Assembly: GCF_007752135.1 (NCBI RefSeq)
Contig: NZ_CP036298.1
Location: 3,348,001-3,412,000 of the forward strand
DNA length: 64,000 nt
Direction: 5' to 3'
Origin: Aureliella helgolandensis
GTDB taxonomy: Bacteria > Planctomycetota > Planctomycetia > Pirellulales > Pirellulaceae
Of this stretch, positions 10,201 through 18,043 are shown in pieces. Under the pieces are notes generated by a model that saw only the letters and a program-made list of their open reading frames with translations, was not told the DNA's origin and made no database searches. Position 1 is the first letter of the stretch, and the number at the start of each line of letters is the position of its first letter. The position numbers were made by a program, and so were the translations under genes.

Positions 10201-11421
10201 CGAGCTTAGGGCGTCATTGTAAAGCTGCCGAGGCTGGACTGCGGTGGAAGTGGTTGAATCCAGTACGCGAGCCTCTGCGCCGTCCTGCCCGAGGAGCGGC
10301 AGGGAGGGGAGGCCTAGCAGGAGGACGATTGCACCACCCTGGCGCGCGGCGCGTGAGAGTCCCGGCGACTTCGGGGCGCGAGGGGGATTCGCTGTCGATC
10401 GTGGGGTGGTGGAGAGGTGGATGGTGGTCAGGAAGGAGGTGATCCAGCACAGGAAACCGAACAGGACGCACCACTGATAGGCTTCGTTGCGAATCGTCCG
10501 CCGTTCGGAATCGGTGCGTCCCTTCAAAAGTGTGGCGATATGCGCTTGGTAGATGGAATCGAGGTCTAGGGCTCCCGTGCCAGCGGGGATGTAAGCCCCT
10601 TCGGTTTCCAAGGCAATATCACGCAAGGTGTCGCCATCCAGACGACTGGTAACCGGTTGCCCGTGGACATCGGTGACGAAGGTTCGTACGCCCGTGGTTG
10701 GGTCGGTAATTTCGATTTTGCTGCCCGCCTCATCTCCAAAACCGATGCTCACTACTCGAACGCCCTTCTCTTTGGCTGCTTGAGCGGCATCGAGCGGAAA
10801 GGAATCGTGGTCTTCTCCGTCGGTGATCAACAGGATTAGACGATTGACATCCCCGGCATCACTAAAGCCATCCACGGCTTTTCGCAGTGCTTCGCCAATT
10901 TTTGTGCCACCCAAGCCGACCGAAGCTGGGCCGGTCTCGGCCAGAATAAGGCGGAGAAATCCAAAATCGGTGGTCAGGGGACACTGGACCGCAGCCTTGC
11001 CAGCGAAGGCAATTAAGCCGACTTGTTGCCCTGCATCCATGATTCCCAAGAGTGATTCAATTTCCGTTTTGGCCCGCTCTAGGCGATTGGGGACGACGTC
11101 CTCGGCTAACATTGATTTGCTAACGTCTAAGCAGATCATGATTTGCGAATCTACGCGCGTGGTGGCTTGCATCGTCATCCCCCATTGCGGACGCATCATT
11201 GCAAATACAAAGCACAGGAGCGCGAGGCAGAACAGGCCAATGCCGAGCAGACGCCGCGACAATGCTGGTTTTTGCACGAGTCGCAACTGCATGCGTGGGG
11301 ACATAAATCGCTGCAGGATGGAATGGCCACGCAACTCAAGTCCGATGAGTAGGATGGCAAGGAAAGCAATGCCCCAGATCGCATGCAGCCACTCCAGGTT
11401 GGCAAATCGAAAGTGGTTCAT
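7273..11421 (-). CDS. Giant BatB-BatC fusion: VWA, TPR and low-complexity region
   Basis: Predicted 1382-residue membrane protein. Two N-terminal helices (about 12-30 and 58-75) are followed by a von Willebrand A domain (about 90-300) with an intact MIDAS: D99-V-S101-K-S103, the LTTDF threonine and the ITDGED aspartate. Further helices lie near 325-345 and 372-392. A TPR-like part (about 400-500) follows, then long coiled-coil segments and a Pro/Glu/Ser-rich and Gln-rich region. The end, REREAQRRVEKQRH ... VDKDW, matches the conserved BatC C-terminus, so the gene fuses BatB to a very long BatC. A 15-bp tandem repeat at 7563-7620 encodes the QIQEQ units. It overlaps batA by four bases (ATGA), so translation is coupled. 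Confidence 0.88.
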   Translation of the reverse strand: MNHFRFANLEWLHAIWGIAFLAILLIGLELRGHSILQRFMSPRMQLRLVQKPALSRRLLGIGLFCLALLCFVFAMMRPQWGMTMQATTRVDSQIMICLDVSKSMLAEDVVPNRLERAKTEIESLLGIMDAGQQVGLIAFAGKAAVQCPLTTDFGFLRLILAETGPASVGLGGTKIGEALRKAVDGFSDAGDVNRLILLITDGEDHDSFPLDAAQAAKEKGVRVVSIGFGDEAGSKIEITDPTTGVRTFVTDVHGQPVTSRLDGDTLRDIALETEGAYIPAGTGALDLDSIYQAHIATLLKGRTDSERRTIRNEAYQWCVLFGFLCWITSFLTTIHLSTTPRSTANPPRAPKSPGLSRAARQGGAIVLLLGLPSLPLLGQDGAEARVLDSTTSTAVQPRQLYNDALSSLASDPENAAKLLGQARNDAGIDGELRYRSIYNLGWVEVNRADALLQEEPEQALKHLQLAASRFQEAVRIRPKANSARHNLEIISRRILELTDSLAQKSPTDFTQQLEQIIASQREHQLVLQEIVQQIASQPSAVEGLRDRFRKLGVSQRQTISNMERLAENARREIDAAQDALANAKAAAPNTASSAASEDPQDAEKRLRMAQLTAALRYVDSSLSWMNRARSFTRRLQADRTFLRWSAALTDARRARDQLRNPIEILGVLTADSLELATLTQQMASQTTPELFENLATEDSQVPLSDAPTVAPETAAAGPALTWLTDEYLTELQVATTQRVQELHAMLEAAVPAETPNESDEATASDAAADLDAQSLLDSIRQALPLIQRAQEAFATAEVSLASQDFPKALGHQTDAIQALRAAAEFFDDYRRLIETMYADERIVQLGLKTGGSMPGEERRPLQESLLEIQQTNLERSHRLAKLFAKEILKLDAAESDASASSPAGSPSTPPAAPGDEAAPPDLTAQRERFETAQALLKALEADMDQLALQLARTDLFEAGPPSVAETPDTSAPSPAEPAAPELPDQETTESDSPKPEPSDTDAPERTATDGEATEPTPEVETTAKPEPTMVEQESAESVAPENQAEASVSSALDTQFADSAVSKLEDLRRLFFTIIEHLKDTTQRQAQLKEATEDLLVQSPRMQDTAQRAPLQNRQRILEQISSQIAEELEREGQAASEAGQSVPLPSAASGSSTPAPSEADQQSAEALVEAAKLVAAGSHAMQLAANALVPQSLVPQSQPLPKDSTSAAAAPQSESELSEPDLESQSESELPESETRQTPDAPSNTDTTLEESRQDASAEPPAVASPQIQEQQIQEQQIQEQQIQEQQVLEQQAIALEKLLAALELLNQAQQSEPPPQPEENQSGEDENQEQQKPQPDGDAQQQQNMNSSQMLQAIREREAQRRVEKQRHNTVRSGGVDKDW
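7563..7620. repeat. 15-bp tandem repeat inside the BatB-BatC gene
   Basis: Four consecutive copies of GCTCTTGGATTTGTT (the last lacks two bases), identical and in frame, encode a QIQEQ repeat on the minus strand. Perfect identity indicates recent expansion by slippage and possible length variation among strains. Confidence 0.95.
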
Positions 11422-12446
11422 GGTAACCTCCTAAACAACGTGCTGCCAACGACCGTCCCCAACGTGAGCAGTCCTATGGCGGCGGCGACGATCATTGGGA
11501 AGTGTTCGGTGTAGCGGAGATAGCGAATCTCACTCACTTCGGTGCGTTCCAAGCTATCGATTGCTTGATAGATTTCGGCCAAGGCATCGCGGTTTTCCGC
11601 CCGATAGTACTTGCCGCCGGTCAGCTCGGCGATCTCAGTCAACGTTTCCTCATCGATCTCAACGCGTTGGGGATACAGTTGGATGCGCCCGAGCATATCC
11701 GTGCCTGGCATCGGCGCCACGCCCGAGGAGCCCGTTCCGATGCAATAGACCTTGATATCGAACTCGGCCGCCAATTCAGCAGATTTCAAGGGTGGGAAAA
11801 CCCCGGAGTTGTTGACTCCGTCGGTCAAGAGGATCACGATTTTGGATTGAGCCTCGCTGCGCCGCAATCGTTCCACGGCTAGTCCCAGTCCGTCTCCAAC
11901 TGCGGTTCCATCCTCCGACTGTCGATCGACGATATGCAAGTCGTGCACGATGCTGGCAAGGTTGCTGTGGTCCAAGGTGAGTGGACAAATACTGTCGGCG
12001 TATCCGGCAAAGGTCACCAAGCCGATCAAGTCATTGGGACGACCTTCGCTGGCGACGCGCTCCCCGCCAAAGACAAAGTCGATGAACACATCTTTGACCA
12101 CATCTAAGCGATTGATCGAACGGTCCTCCTCCACTAAATCTCGCGCATTCATCGACGAGGAGAGGTCGACAGCCATCATGATGGCAATACCATCTCGCGA
12201 AACCCTTGATTCATGTTCTGGCGTACGGGGCCGGGCAAGAGCCAGGACCAAGGCGACGGTTCCCAAGGCCATCAGCACCGCAGGTAACTTCGAGAAACGC
12301 TGCCGCAGAGACAACGGAGTCTGCGCAAAGAGGGTCAAAGACGAGTAGCTCATCGTTGACTTGGGACGTGTCGCCAGCCAGTACACCAAAATTGCCAATG
12401 GCAGCAGGGCCAAGAACCATGGATCCTTCAATTCCCAGTCAAGCAT
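11418..12446 (-). CDS. batA: BatA-like VWA domain protein
   Basis: Predicted 342-residue membrane protein of the BatA type. Two helices (about 10-25 and 53-72) precede a VWA domain (about 86-300) with MIDAS D94-L-S96-S-S98, the threonine in GLVTFAG or CPLTLD, and LLTDGVNNSG. A C-terminal helix (about 315-337) closes it. This is the classic Bat topology, with the VWA domain on one face of the membrane between N- and C-terminal anchors. It overlaps the preceding gene by eight bases and the following BatB-BatC gene by four. The metal-dependent adhesion site is intact, so it likely binds a partner protein through a divalent cation; the partner is unknown. Confidence 0.88.
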   Translation of the reverse strand: MLDWELKDPWFLALLPLAILVYWLATRPKSTMSYSSLTLFAQTPLSLRQRFSKLPAVLMALGTVALVLALARPRTPEHESRVSRDGIAIMMAVDLSSSMNARDLVEEDRSINRLDVVKDVFIDFVFGGERVASEGRPNDLIGLVTFAGYADSICPLTLDHSNLASIVHDLHIVDRQSEDGTAVGDGLGLAVERLRRSEAQSKIVILLTDGVNNSGVFPPLKSAELAAEFDIKVYCIGTGSSGVAPMPGTDMLGRIQLYPQRVEIDEETLTEIAELTGGKYYRAENRDALAEIYQAIDSLERTEVSEIRYLRYTEHFPMIVAAAIGLLTLGTVVGSTLFRRLP

Positions 12447-13473
12447 GTGCCACCTCCCGAATCTGAGGATTTAGTGGCGTCGATTCACTGGTCTCCTCTA
12501 TAAACTGAAGTGCAAGTTGAATCGAATGCTGGACATCGGCTGGCGTCGCCCGAACGCCAGCAAATTTGACCACATCGGCCTGCTGCAAAAATTCGCTTAG
12601 AAGCGACTGGTGTGCTTTGGACAGCGAGCTTTCCGCAGCAGACAACTGCAGGAACTCATCGGTCGTCAACTCGGGAGCGCGGAGTTCGAAGCGATCTTCA
12701 AGATAGCGACGTACCACGCCAGATATCTCGACAAAGAATTGCTCAACAGAAAATTGCGGTTGATCTGACTGTTGATCCGAGATCAGCTGTTGCAACTTGG
12801 TTCGCGCGATCTCGTAGGCCGTCAGTCGCTTGACGCGCCGGCGTCGCTTGGAAAACCACAGGACCAACCCGCCTCCAGCCAGCAGGAGCGCCAAACCAGC
12901 GAGAGCGTAGAGCCACAGGGAGGCGGAGCTCGTCTCGGTTTGCAGTTCCAGGGCGCCCAAGGGTGGTTCTAGTTCGCTACTGGCGGAACTGGGAAGCACC
13001 GATTGGACCGTGAAGTCGATGCGTTCGGTCAAGACTTCATACGCATCAAAATCCTCGGGGGTGGGTTGTTGCCCAGGACGATTGTCCACGAACTCAACCA
13101 GAATCGAAGGGATGGATTGAGGGCCGGAAGCAATCGGTTGCAGCGTATAGCGCTGGGTGGCCAGCGTCTTACCATCGGCGGTGATCTTCTGTCGTGGTAC
13201 GAAATCCAAGATGGTGTAGCGGTCGAGCGCCTCGCTGAACTCCGGCATGAGCAATTCGACAGCTTCTTCCGCAGCGACTTCGATCTCAAAGACGATTTCG
13301 TCTCCGATCGTTGGCTCTGCGGGGGTCAACCTAGCTGTGACGGTGACGGGGCCCACGGTCGTCGTGTTCTCGATATCTGCCGCTCGGGAGAGCGAGCAAC
13401 ACGCCAACGCCAGCCCAAGGGCACTTAATAGCGCTGTTGCGAACGGAAAGCGAAGAAGGTTCGGTCGTGGCAT
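12439..13473 (-). CDS. BatD/DUF4381-like single-pass membrane protein
   Basis: Predicted 344-residue protein. A signal peptide (hydrophobic core about 10-30, ending SRAAD) precedes one or two beta-sandwich domains beginning VTVTARLTPAEPTIGDEIVF, the BatD pattern. One transmembrane helix (about 185-205) and a basic stop-transfer segment (SKRRRRVKR) follow. The cytoplasmic tail carries a helical pattern, QFFVEISGVVRRYLEDRFEL, typical of DUF4381-type proteins in MoxR operons. ATG 13473 lies one base after the DUF58 stop codon; an in-frame GTG at 13494 is less likely because the AAGGAGAAGG motif between the two is well placed for the ATG. It overlaps batA by eight bases. Confidence 0.82.
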   Translation of the reverse strand: MPRPNLLRFPFATALLSALGLALACCSLSRAADIENTTTVGPVTVTARLTPAEPTIGDEIVFEIEVAAEEAVELLMPEFSEALDRYTILDFVPRQKITADGKTLATQRYTLQPIASGPQSIPSILVEFVDNRPGQQPTPEDFDAYEVLTERIDFTVQSVLPSSASSELEPPLGALELQTETSSASLWLYALAGLALLLAGGGLVLWFSKRRRRVKRLTAYEIARTKLQQLISDQQSDQPQFSVEQFFVEISGVVRRYLEDRFELRAPELTTDEFLQLSAAESSLSKAHQSLLSEFLQQADVVKFAGVRATPADVQHSIQLALQFIEETSESTPLNPQIREVAHA

Positions 13474-13474
13474 C

Positions 13475-14497
13475 CTATCGCCTTCTCCTTTCACGCATCT
13501 TAAAAAACTTAGCCAGTGGATCTACGATCGACTGGGATGCGTCGATGTGAATGAAATCGATCTTGGCCGAGCGAAATTCACTTTGCAGAGTAGCCACACG
13601 TGTTTCTGCCTGCCGCTTCAAATTGACTCGGAAGTTGGCCGAACCGGTATCGATCTCTCGCGTCTGCCCCGTTTCGGGATCGACGATTGTCAGCAAGCCG
13701 ACGTTGGGCATCTCCAGTTCTCGAGGATCGGTAATCAGCACTGCAATCACATCATGTTTGCGGGCGGCCATGCGCAGCGATCGTAGGTAATCGTCATCAA
13801 AAAAATCGCTGACCACGAAGCACACCGCTTTTCGCTTGGTGACCGACATTAGGAATTCGACGGCGCCAGCGATGTTGGTCGATTGCCGTGCGCTGGCGGA
13901 ACCTCCTGCTGCAGCATTCCAACCACGACGCGCACCAAACGGGAGCCAACGTAGGAGCCGTTTCCCGTGCGATGGTCTCCGCAAGCTGCGCGCGGTTGAG
14001 CGGTCTGCGTCGCGACCAGCCACCGAACTGGCTTGGGACTCATGCGCAAGGACTTCACGGACAACGCGGAGGGAGTGCTTCTGGCCCTTTCGAGCCGGAA
14101 TGTATTGTTCGATCCCGCCGTGGAACAGCGTCAACCCGACCTTGTCGTCGTTGAACGTCGCCGAGAAGGCGAGGAGGGCACAAAGCTCGGCCGTGGCCTC
14201 GCGTTTAGACTTGCTGCCCGAGCCGAATTCTTGGGATGCGGAGACGTCGGCCATGAGCATGAGGGTCAATTGCCGCTCTTCAACATAGCGTTTGACGTAG
14301 GGTTCCCCCATCCGCGCAGTAACATTCCAATCGATGGTTCGAATCTCGTCTCCGGGGACGTAGGGCCGAACCTCATCAAACTCGATGCCGCGACCTTTGA
14401 AGACAGAGGAATACTGTCCCGCCAGGACATCGGCAACTTGCCGTCCGGTTCGAACTTGGATTTCACGAACCCGTTTTAGAACTTCTCGCGCTAACAT
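13475..14497 (-). CDS. DUF58 domain-containing protein
   Basis: Predicted 340-residue cytoplasmic protein of the DUF58 family, with the signature YSSVFKGRGIEFDEVRPYVP followed by GDEIRTIDWNVTAR and a VWA-like core (LMLMADVSASQEFG ... FVVSDFFDD). DUF58 proteins are standard partners of MoxR ATPases and Bat proteins. Residues of about 157-212 form an Arg/Ser/Ala-rich insertion (KRLLRWLPFGARRGW and flanks) between the two halves of the VWA-like fold, unlike the short linker usual in this family. The start is two bases after the moxR stop. The MoxR-DUF58 pair is thought to act on or assemble the membrane VWA proteins encoded downstream; this is family knowledge, not shown here. Confidence 0.9.
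   Translation of the reverse strand: MLAREVLKRVREIQVRTGRQVADVLAGQYSSVFKGRGIEFDEVRPYVPGDEIRTIDWNVTARMGEPYVKRYVEERQLTLMLMADVSASQEFGSGSKSKREATAELCALLAFSATFNDDKVGLTLFHGGIEQYIPARKGQKHSLRVVREVLAHESQASSVAGRDADRSTARSLRRPSHGKRLLRWLPFGARRGWNAAAGGSASARQSTNIAGAVEFLMSVTKRKAVCFVVSDFFDDDYLRSLRMAARKHDVIAVLITDPRELEMPNVGLLTIVDPETGQTREIDTGSANFRVNLKRQAETRVATLQSEFRSAKIDFIHIDASQSIVDPLAKFFKMRERRRR
13481..13490 (-). promoter_or_regulatory. Ribosome binding site that decides the BatD-like start
   Basis: AAGGAGAAGG on the minus strand, within the 3' end of the DUF58 gene, lies 7 bases before ATG 13473. It also lies downstream of the alternative GTG at 13494, so it supports the shorter protein. Confidence 0.65.
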
Positions 14498-14499
14498 CG

Positions 14500-15486
14500 C
14501 TACGGCACTGGGACATTATCGAGGATCTGGCGGATGATGTCATCGTTGGACTTTCCTTCCGCCTCTGCTTCGTAGGTCAAGATGATGCGATGCCGCAAAA
14601 TCTCCGGTGCAACACTCTTAACGTCATGGGGAGTCACGTAGCTACGGCCCTGCAGGAAGGCATGTGCCTTGGAGGCTTTCATGAGGCTGATGGAGGCTCT
14701 CGGGCTGGCTCCGGTCTCTATCATTCCGTCCAGATCGGTAATCCCGTATTCCTGGGGTTGCCGCGTTGCTCGGGCGACGTCGACTAAATAGTCACGCACC
14801 TTCTCGTCAATCCAGATTTGGTTCACCGTGTTCCGAGCATTGAGAATATCTTGCGGTGTTGCTACGCGTCGGATTTCAGGAATGGCTTGCCCGCTGGCCA
14901 TGCGATCAACGACTTTTCGCTCCTCTTCTTTCGAGGGATATCCCACGATGACCTTCAGCATAAAGCGATCGACTTGTGCCTCAGGCAATGGATAGGTGCC
15001 CTCTTGCTCGATGGGGTTCATCGTGGCCAGTACTAGAAACGGCTCTTCCAGAAGGTAGGTTTGCCCGCCGATGGTTCCCTGTCGCTCCTGCATGGCTTCC
15101 AGCAGGGCCGCTTGTACCTTGGCAGGAGCGCGGTTGATCTCATCCGCAAGAACCAGATTGGAGAAAATGGGGCCCTTGCGGACCACGTAAGTCGCTTCCT
15201 TGGGATTGAAGATTTCCGTCCCGATCACGTCCGCCGGTAGCATGTCTGGAGTGAACTGAATGCGTGAGAACCCCGTGTCGATGGCTTGGGCGAGGCTGCG
15301 GATCGTCAACGTTTTGGCGAGCCCAGGAAGGCCCTCAAGCAGCACGTGGCCGCCGGTGAGAAGGCCGATCAACAGGCGCGACACCATATGATCTTGGCCG
15401 ACCAGCACGCGGCCAATTTCATCTTTCAAATTGTTACAAATTTGGGTTTGTTGCTTAATTTGCTCGTCGAGTTGTGGTGTCGACAT
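14500..15486 (-). CDS. moxR: MoxR-family AAA+ ATPase
   Basis: Predicted 328-residue AAA+ chaperone-like ATPase and first gene of the operon. Walker A is EGLPGLAKT (residues 51-59), Walker B is LVLADEINRAPAK, and the sensor region includes LATMNPIEQEGTYPLPEAQ with DRF following, all diagnostic of MoxR (AAA_3) with the C-terminal AAA lid. Length is normal for the family. MoxR ATPases are believed to help maturation or metal loading of protein complexes, usually via VWA-domain partners. Here it is followed by DUF58 and five Bat-type genes with gaps or overlaps of only a few bases, a single transcription unit of about 11 kb. Confidence 0.95.
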   Translation of the reverse strand: MSTPQLDEQIKQQTQICNNLKDEIGRVLVGQDHMVSRLLIGLLTGGHVLLEGLPGLAKTLTIRSLAQAIDTGFSRIQFTPDMLPADVIGTEIFNPKEATYVVRKGPIFSNLVLADEINRAPAKVQAALLEAMQERQGTIGGQTYLLEEPFLVLATMNPIEQEGTYPLPEAQVDRFMLKVIVGYPSKEEERKVVDRMASGQAIPEIRRVATPQDILNARNTVNQIWIDEKVRDYLVDVARATRQPQEYGITDLDGMIETGASPRASISLMKASKAHAFLQGRSYVTPHDVKSVAPEILRHRIILTYEAEAEGKSNDDIIRQILDNVPVP

Positions 15487-16363
15487 TGGAAAATCAACGA
15501 CTCCAAAAAATGGTGATATTTGAGTTGAGAGCGGTCTGCACGAGCCGCCGTAGCCATGGTTTTCCCACGTGGTCTGCCCGGGTTGGGGAACTGTCTGCTG
15601 GCGTAGGCCAGTTGGGACTCGATCACGCTGGGCGTTACTATGTCAGCGAGCCGTTTCGCGGCCAACCTACAGTAACTGATTTTGCCGAAATATCGAAGCG
15701 GGGTAAACGCGAATGTTGGAGGCTGGTGGTCCACGCTTGGCTGCGAATTTCTACGCGAAAGAACGCGAGGAGGTTCGTCCGGGCGAAGACAGTCGTAGAG
15801 ATCGTGCTTTAGATTGAATCAACGCGAGGGAGAAGCCGGCGCAGGATTCGTCGGGATTTTCAGAGTTCCGTGCGGGGGCGAAGGAATTCTGGCGGAATTT
15901 CGCGATCCGAAACCGCAAGTCGGGCACGGCAAGCTGGGCATGACGCGATTGCCGGCGGTTTACGCGAGAAGAGGTGGTTTGGGGGGAGGATCGTCCAGGC
16001 GTAGCAATTCTAGTCCGCGACAGGCGGGCTTGCGAACGCGACTCCCGCCGTCGGAGCGAGCGGCAGATGGATATCTACCGCTCGTCTCACCGCTGCTCGG
16101 TCCCGCACTACTACTGCTTCGTCTAGAGAGACGGAAAACAGAGTGACCTTGTCGCCTGCATGACCTAGGCTCAGCCCAAGGGGGGGCGATCCTAAGTAGC
16201 TCGCATGTTGAGTCGCGAGTGGTTCGAGCGACAGATTCCTGCGTTAACGGACCTGTGGCGTTGGACGCATCCCCGATTCGCCGAACGTGCATGCTGGTCA
16301 CGATGAACATCACAGTCGGTGCTAGTACCACACCAACCCGATCGTCAAATTTGGGCTAGGCAC
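15487..16363. other. Intergenic region, 877 bases
   Basis: No gene is supported; the open frames here are short, resemble no family and are rich in Arg/Ser/Pro. It must contain the promoter of the MoxR-Bat operon and the end of the histidine kinase transcript. A strong hairpin lies at 16057-16084. Confidence 0.55.
16057..16084. other. Stable inverted repeat
   Basis: CGAGCGG-c-AGAT pairs with ATCT-a-CCGCTCG around a GGAT loop: 11 base pairs with one mismatch. It is about 280 bases downstream of the histidine kinase gene on the minus strand, with no T-run. It could be a terminator, a protein site or an RNA element. Confidence 0.45.
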
Positions 16364-17200
16364 TTAGGTCAGCAGGGAAGCTCGCTTGGGAGCGGGTTGG
16401 TCGGTGGCTGGGAGACGAATCATGAACGCGGTACCCTTGCCAACGGTACTTTCCACGCGAATTCTACCCTTGTGCGCGTCGATCGTTTCCTTGCAGCTCG
16501 AAAGTCCCACACCGGTACCGCCTTTGCCGGTTGAATCTGGTCCCAATTTAGTGCTGAAAAAAGGCTCAAAGATCTTGGGGAGGACCTGAGGAGGAATGCC
16601 TGTGCCAGTGTCCCGAATCGTCATTAGCACTTCGTTCGTGGCGGGATCCGTTGTGAGAGAGACGCGGACCTGTCCCTGTTCGGGGGTGGCCTGCCGGGCG
16701 TTGACTAGTAGGTTGACAATGACGCGTTGCAGGTCGCTAGCCGAGCCCAAGACGGCGGGGACGTCCTCCAAGGAAACATCCAATGCGATGCGAAACTTGC
16801 GGAATTCACGCTCCAACAGCAGTAGGGTGTCTTCGATGAGTTGCTTCAGGCAGGTCGGCTCGTGAGCACCGCTGCGACTGCGGGCCATCGACAATACACT
16901 GTTGGTCACTTTGGCGGCGCGGGTTGCCGCATCGTAGATTCGCTGAAAGGCTTTATCGCGAGAGGCATTGTCTTGGTTTCGCATCCCAACTTTGGCATAG
17001 TTCAAGATGGTCATCAAGAGATTATTGAATTCGTGAGTCGTGGTGCTCGTGAGTTCGCCCAACGCGGCCATCCGCTGCGAATGCTCGAGTTGAGCCTGCA
17101 ACGCTTGAATGACGTCCGCAGACTGGTTCCCACCGGTTTGGACCGGCCCAATGGATGCTTGATGAGGTACGGCGTTGGGCGTGTTCGTCATCGATTGCAT
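16364..17200 (-). CDS. Soluble sensor-less histidine kinase
   Basis: Predicted 278-residue cytoplasmic histidine kinase. The H-box is THEFNNLLMTILNYAK with His56; an N-box lies in VIVNLLVNARQATPE, and the G boxes are RDTGTGIPPQVLPKIFEPFF and GKGGTGVGLSSCK. No transmembrane segment, PAS, GAF or receiver domain is present; only about 40 residues with a short coiled coil (ALQAQLEHSQRMAALGEL) precede the H-box. The family resembles NtrB-type kinases. No response regulator gene is adjacent, so the partner and signal are unknown and it may be orphan. ATGs at 17200 and 17191 are both possible; the choice changes only three residues. Confidence 0.9.
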   Translation of the reverse strand: MQSMTNTPNAVPHQASIGPVQTGGNQSADVIQALQAQLEHSQRMAALGELTSTTTHEFNNLLMTILNYAKVGMRNQDNASRDKAFQRIYDAATRAAKVTNSVLSMARSRSGAHEPTCLKQLIEDTLLLLEREFRKFRIALDVSLEDVPAVLGSASDLQRVIVNLLVNARQATPEQGQVRVSLTTDPATNEVLMTIRDTGTGIPPQVLPKIFEPFFSTKLGPDSTGKGGTGVGLSSCKETIDAHKGRIRVESTVGKGTAFMIRLPATDQPAPKRASLLT

Positions 17201-17502
17201 TGCATTCCCTGGCTTGAGTCGTTAATTCGGTCGTCATCAGACGGTTGAGCCGTGGCAGGCGGATGTCCGCTACAGGCCCGATAATTGGTATCGGTTGCCT
17301 GATTGAAACGACTGCAGCCAACTCAGGGGGACTCGCGGTGGGAAACAAATTGTGGCTGACATCAATTGCCGAGCATCCCAGGACGCCCGCTTGCGCAGAG
17401 TTGACGCAAGTTGGCTGAGACGCCTGACCGGTAGATTTCGCCAATAGTGCCGGGTTGCAGTGAACTTTCGCTGGCAAACGATGCTAGATTTGCTCAAGTT
17501 CG

Positions 17503-17538
17503 AGGGAGTGCGCCAAGCGTAGGGAGTGCGCCTAGCGT
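17503..17538. repeat. 18-bp tandem repeat, two copies
   Basis: AGGGAGTGCGCCAAGCGT is followed directly by a second copy differing at one base, in non-coding DNA about 300 bases upstream of the histidine kinase start. Confidence 0.8.
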
Positions 17539-17885
17539 TAGGAATCAACCGCTGTCGTCACTCCCTGGTTTCCTAGACTTCCCCTTTCCTAGAGTTAGCA
17601 CATTTAGCATGGGGATTGGGAAACGCAGTGCGTCACCTGGAGGATTGGCAGGTCGCTCATGGTTCGCTTCTGCCCAAATTGGAGAGTTGCCGGCCAGGGG
17701 AGGTTGAGGTCCGGTGATGCCTCCCGTTAGGCTAATCTTGGGGCGAGCGTGGGATGGAGTCAGAGTTGTCGGAAGTTCGAAGGGAAGAATTCTTGGAGCA
17801 GTCCAGATAGATTTCCCCTGCTGGCTGTGCCCCGTATGGGCGGGCTGGCTTTTTTCACCGGCGATGGCTCGTCGGACAGGCCCAT

Positions 17886-17923
17886 AGTGGCGTCCAGTAA
17901 GCTAAGTGGCGTCCGGTACGTTA
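17886..17923. repeat. 19-bp tandem repeat, two copies
   Basis: AGTGGCGTCCAGTAAGCTA and its neighbour differ at three bases. They lie about 120-160 bases upstream of the prolyl oligopeptidase start, a position suited to an operator, though this is speculative. Confidence 0.7.
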
Positions 17924-18043
17924 AACTGATGACCTTCGTCGGCTAGGCCAAGATTAAACATGTGTGGACCACGCAGTGCTGGTTCGAGTTTTCCTTTTTA
18001 GGTGCTAGTTTTTCATTGCAATAAAGTTTGGAGTGACCAAGCC

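Larger units (their letters stand above)
17201..18043. other. Intergenic region with short tandem duplications
   Basis: About 840 bases between the divergent histidine kinase and prolyl oligopeptidase genes without a supportable gene. It contains two short imperfect tandem repeats (17503-17538 and 17886-17923), and must hold the promoters of both flanking genes. Confidence 0.55.

Noticed and set aside
15487-16363. Possible small genes in the MoxR upstream gap (for example 15960-16331 minus)
   Set aside because: No motif, no ribosome binding site and a composition rich in Ser/Arg/Pro; not distinguishable from random open frames.
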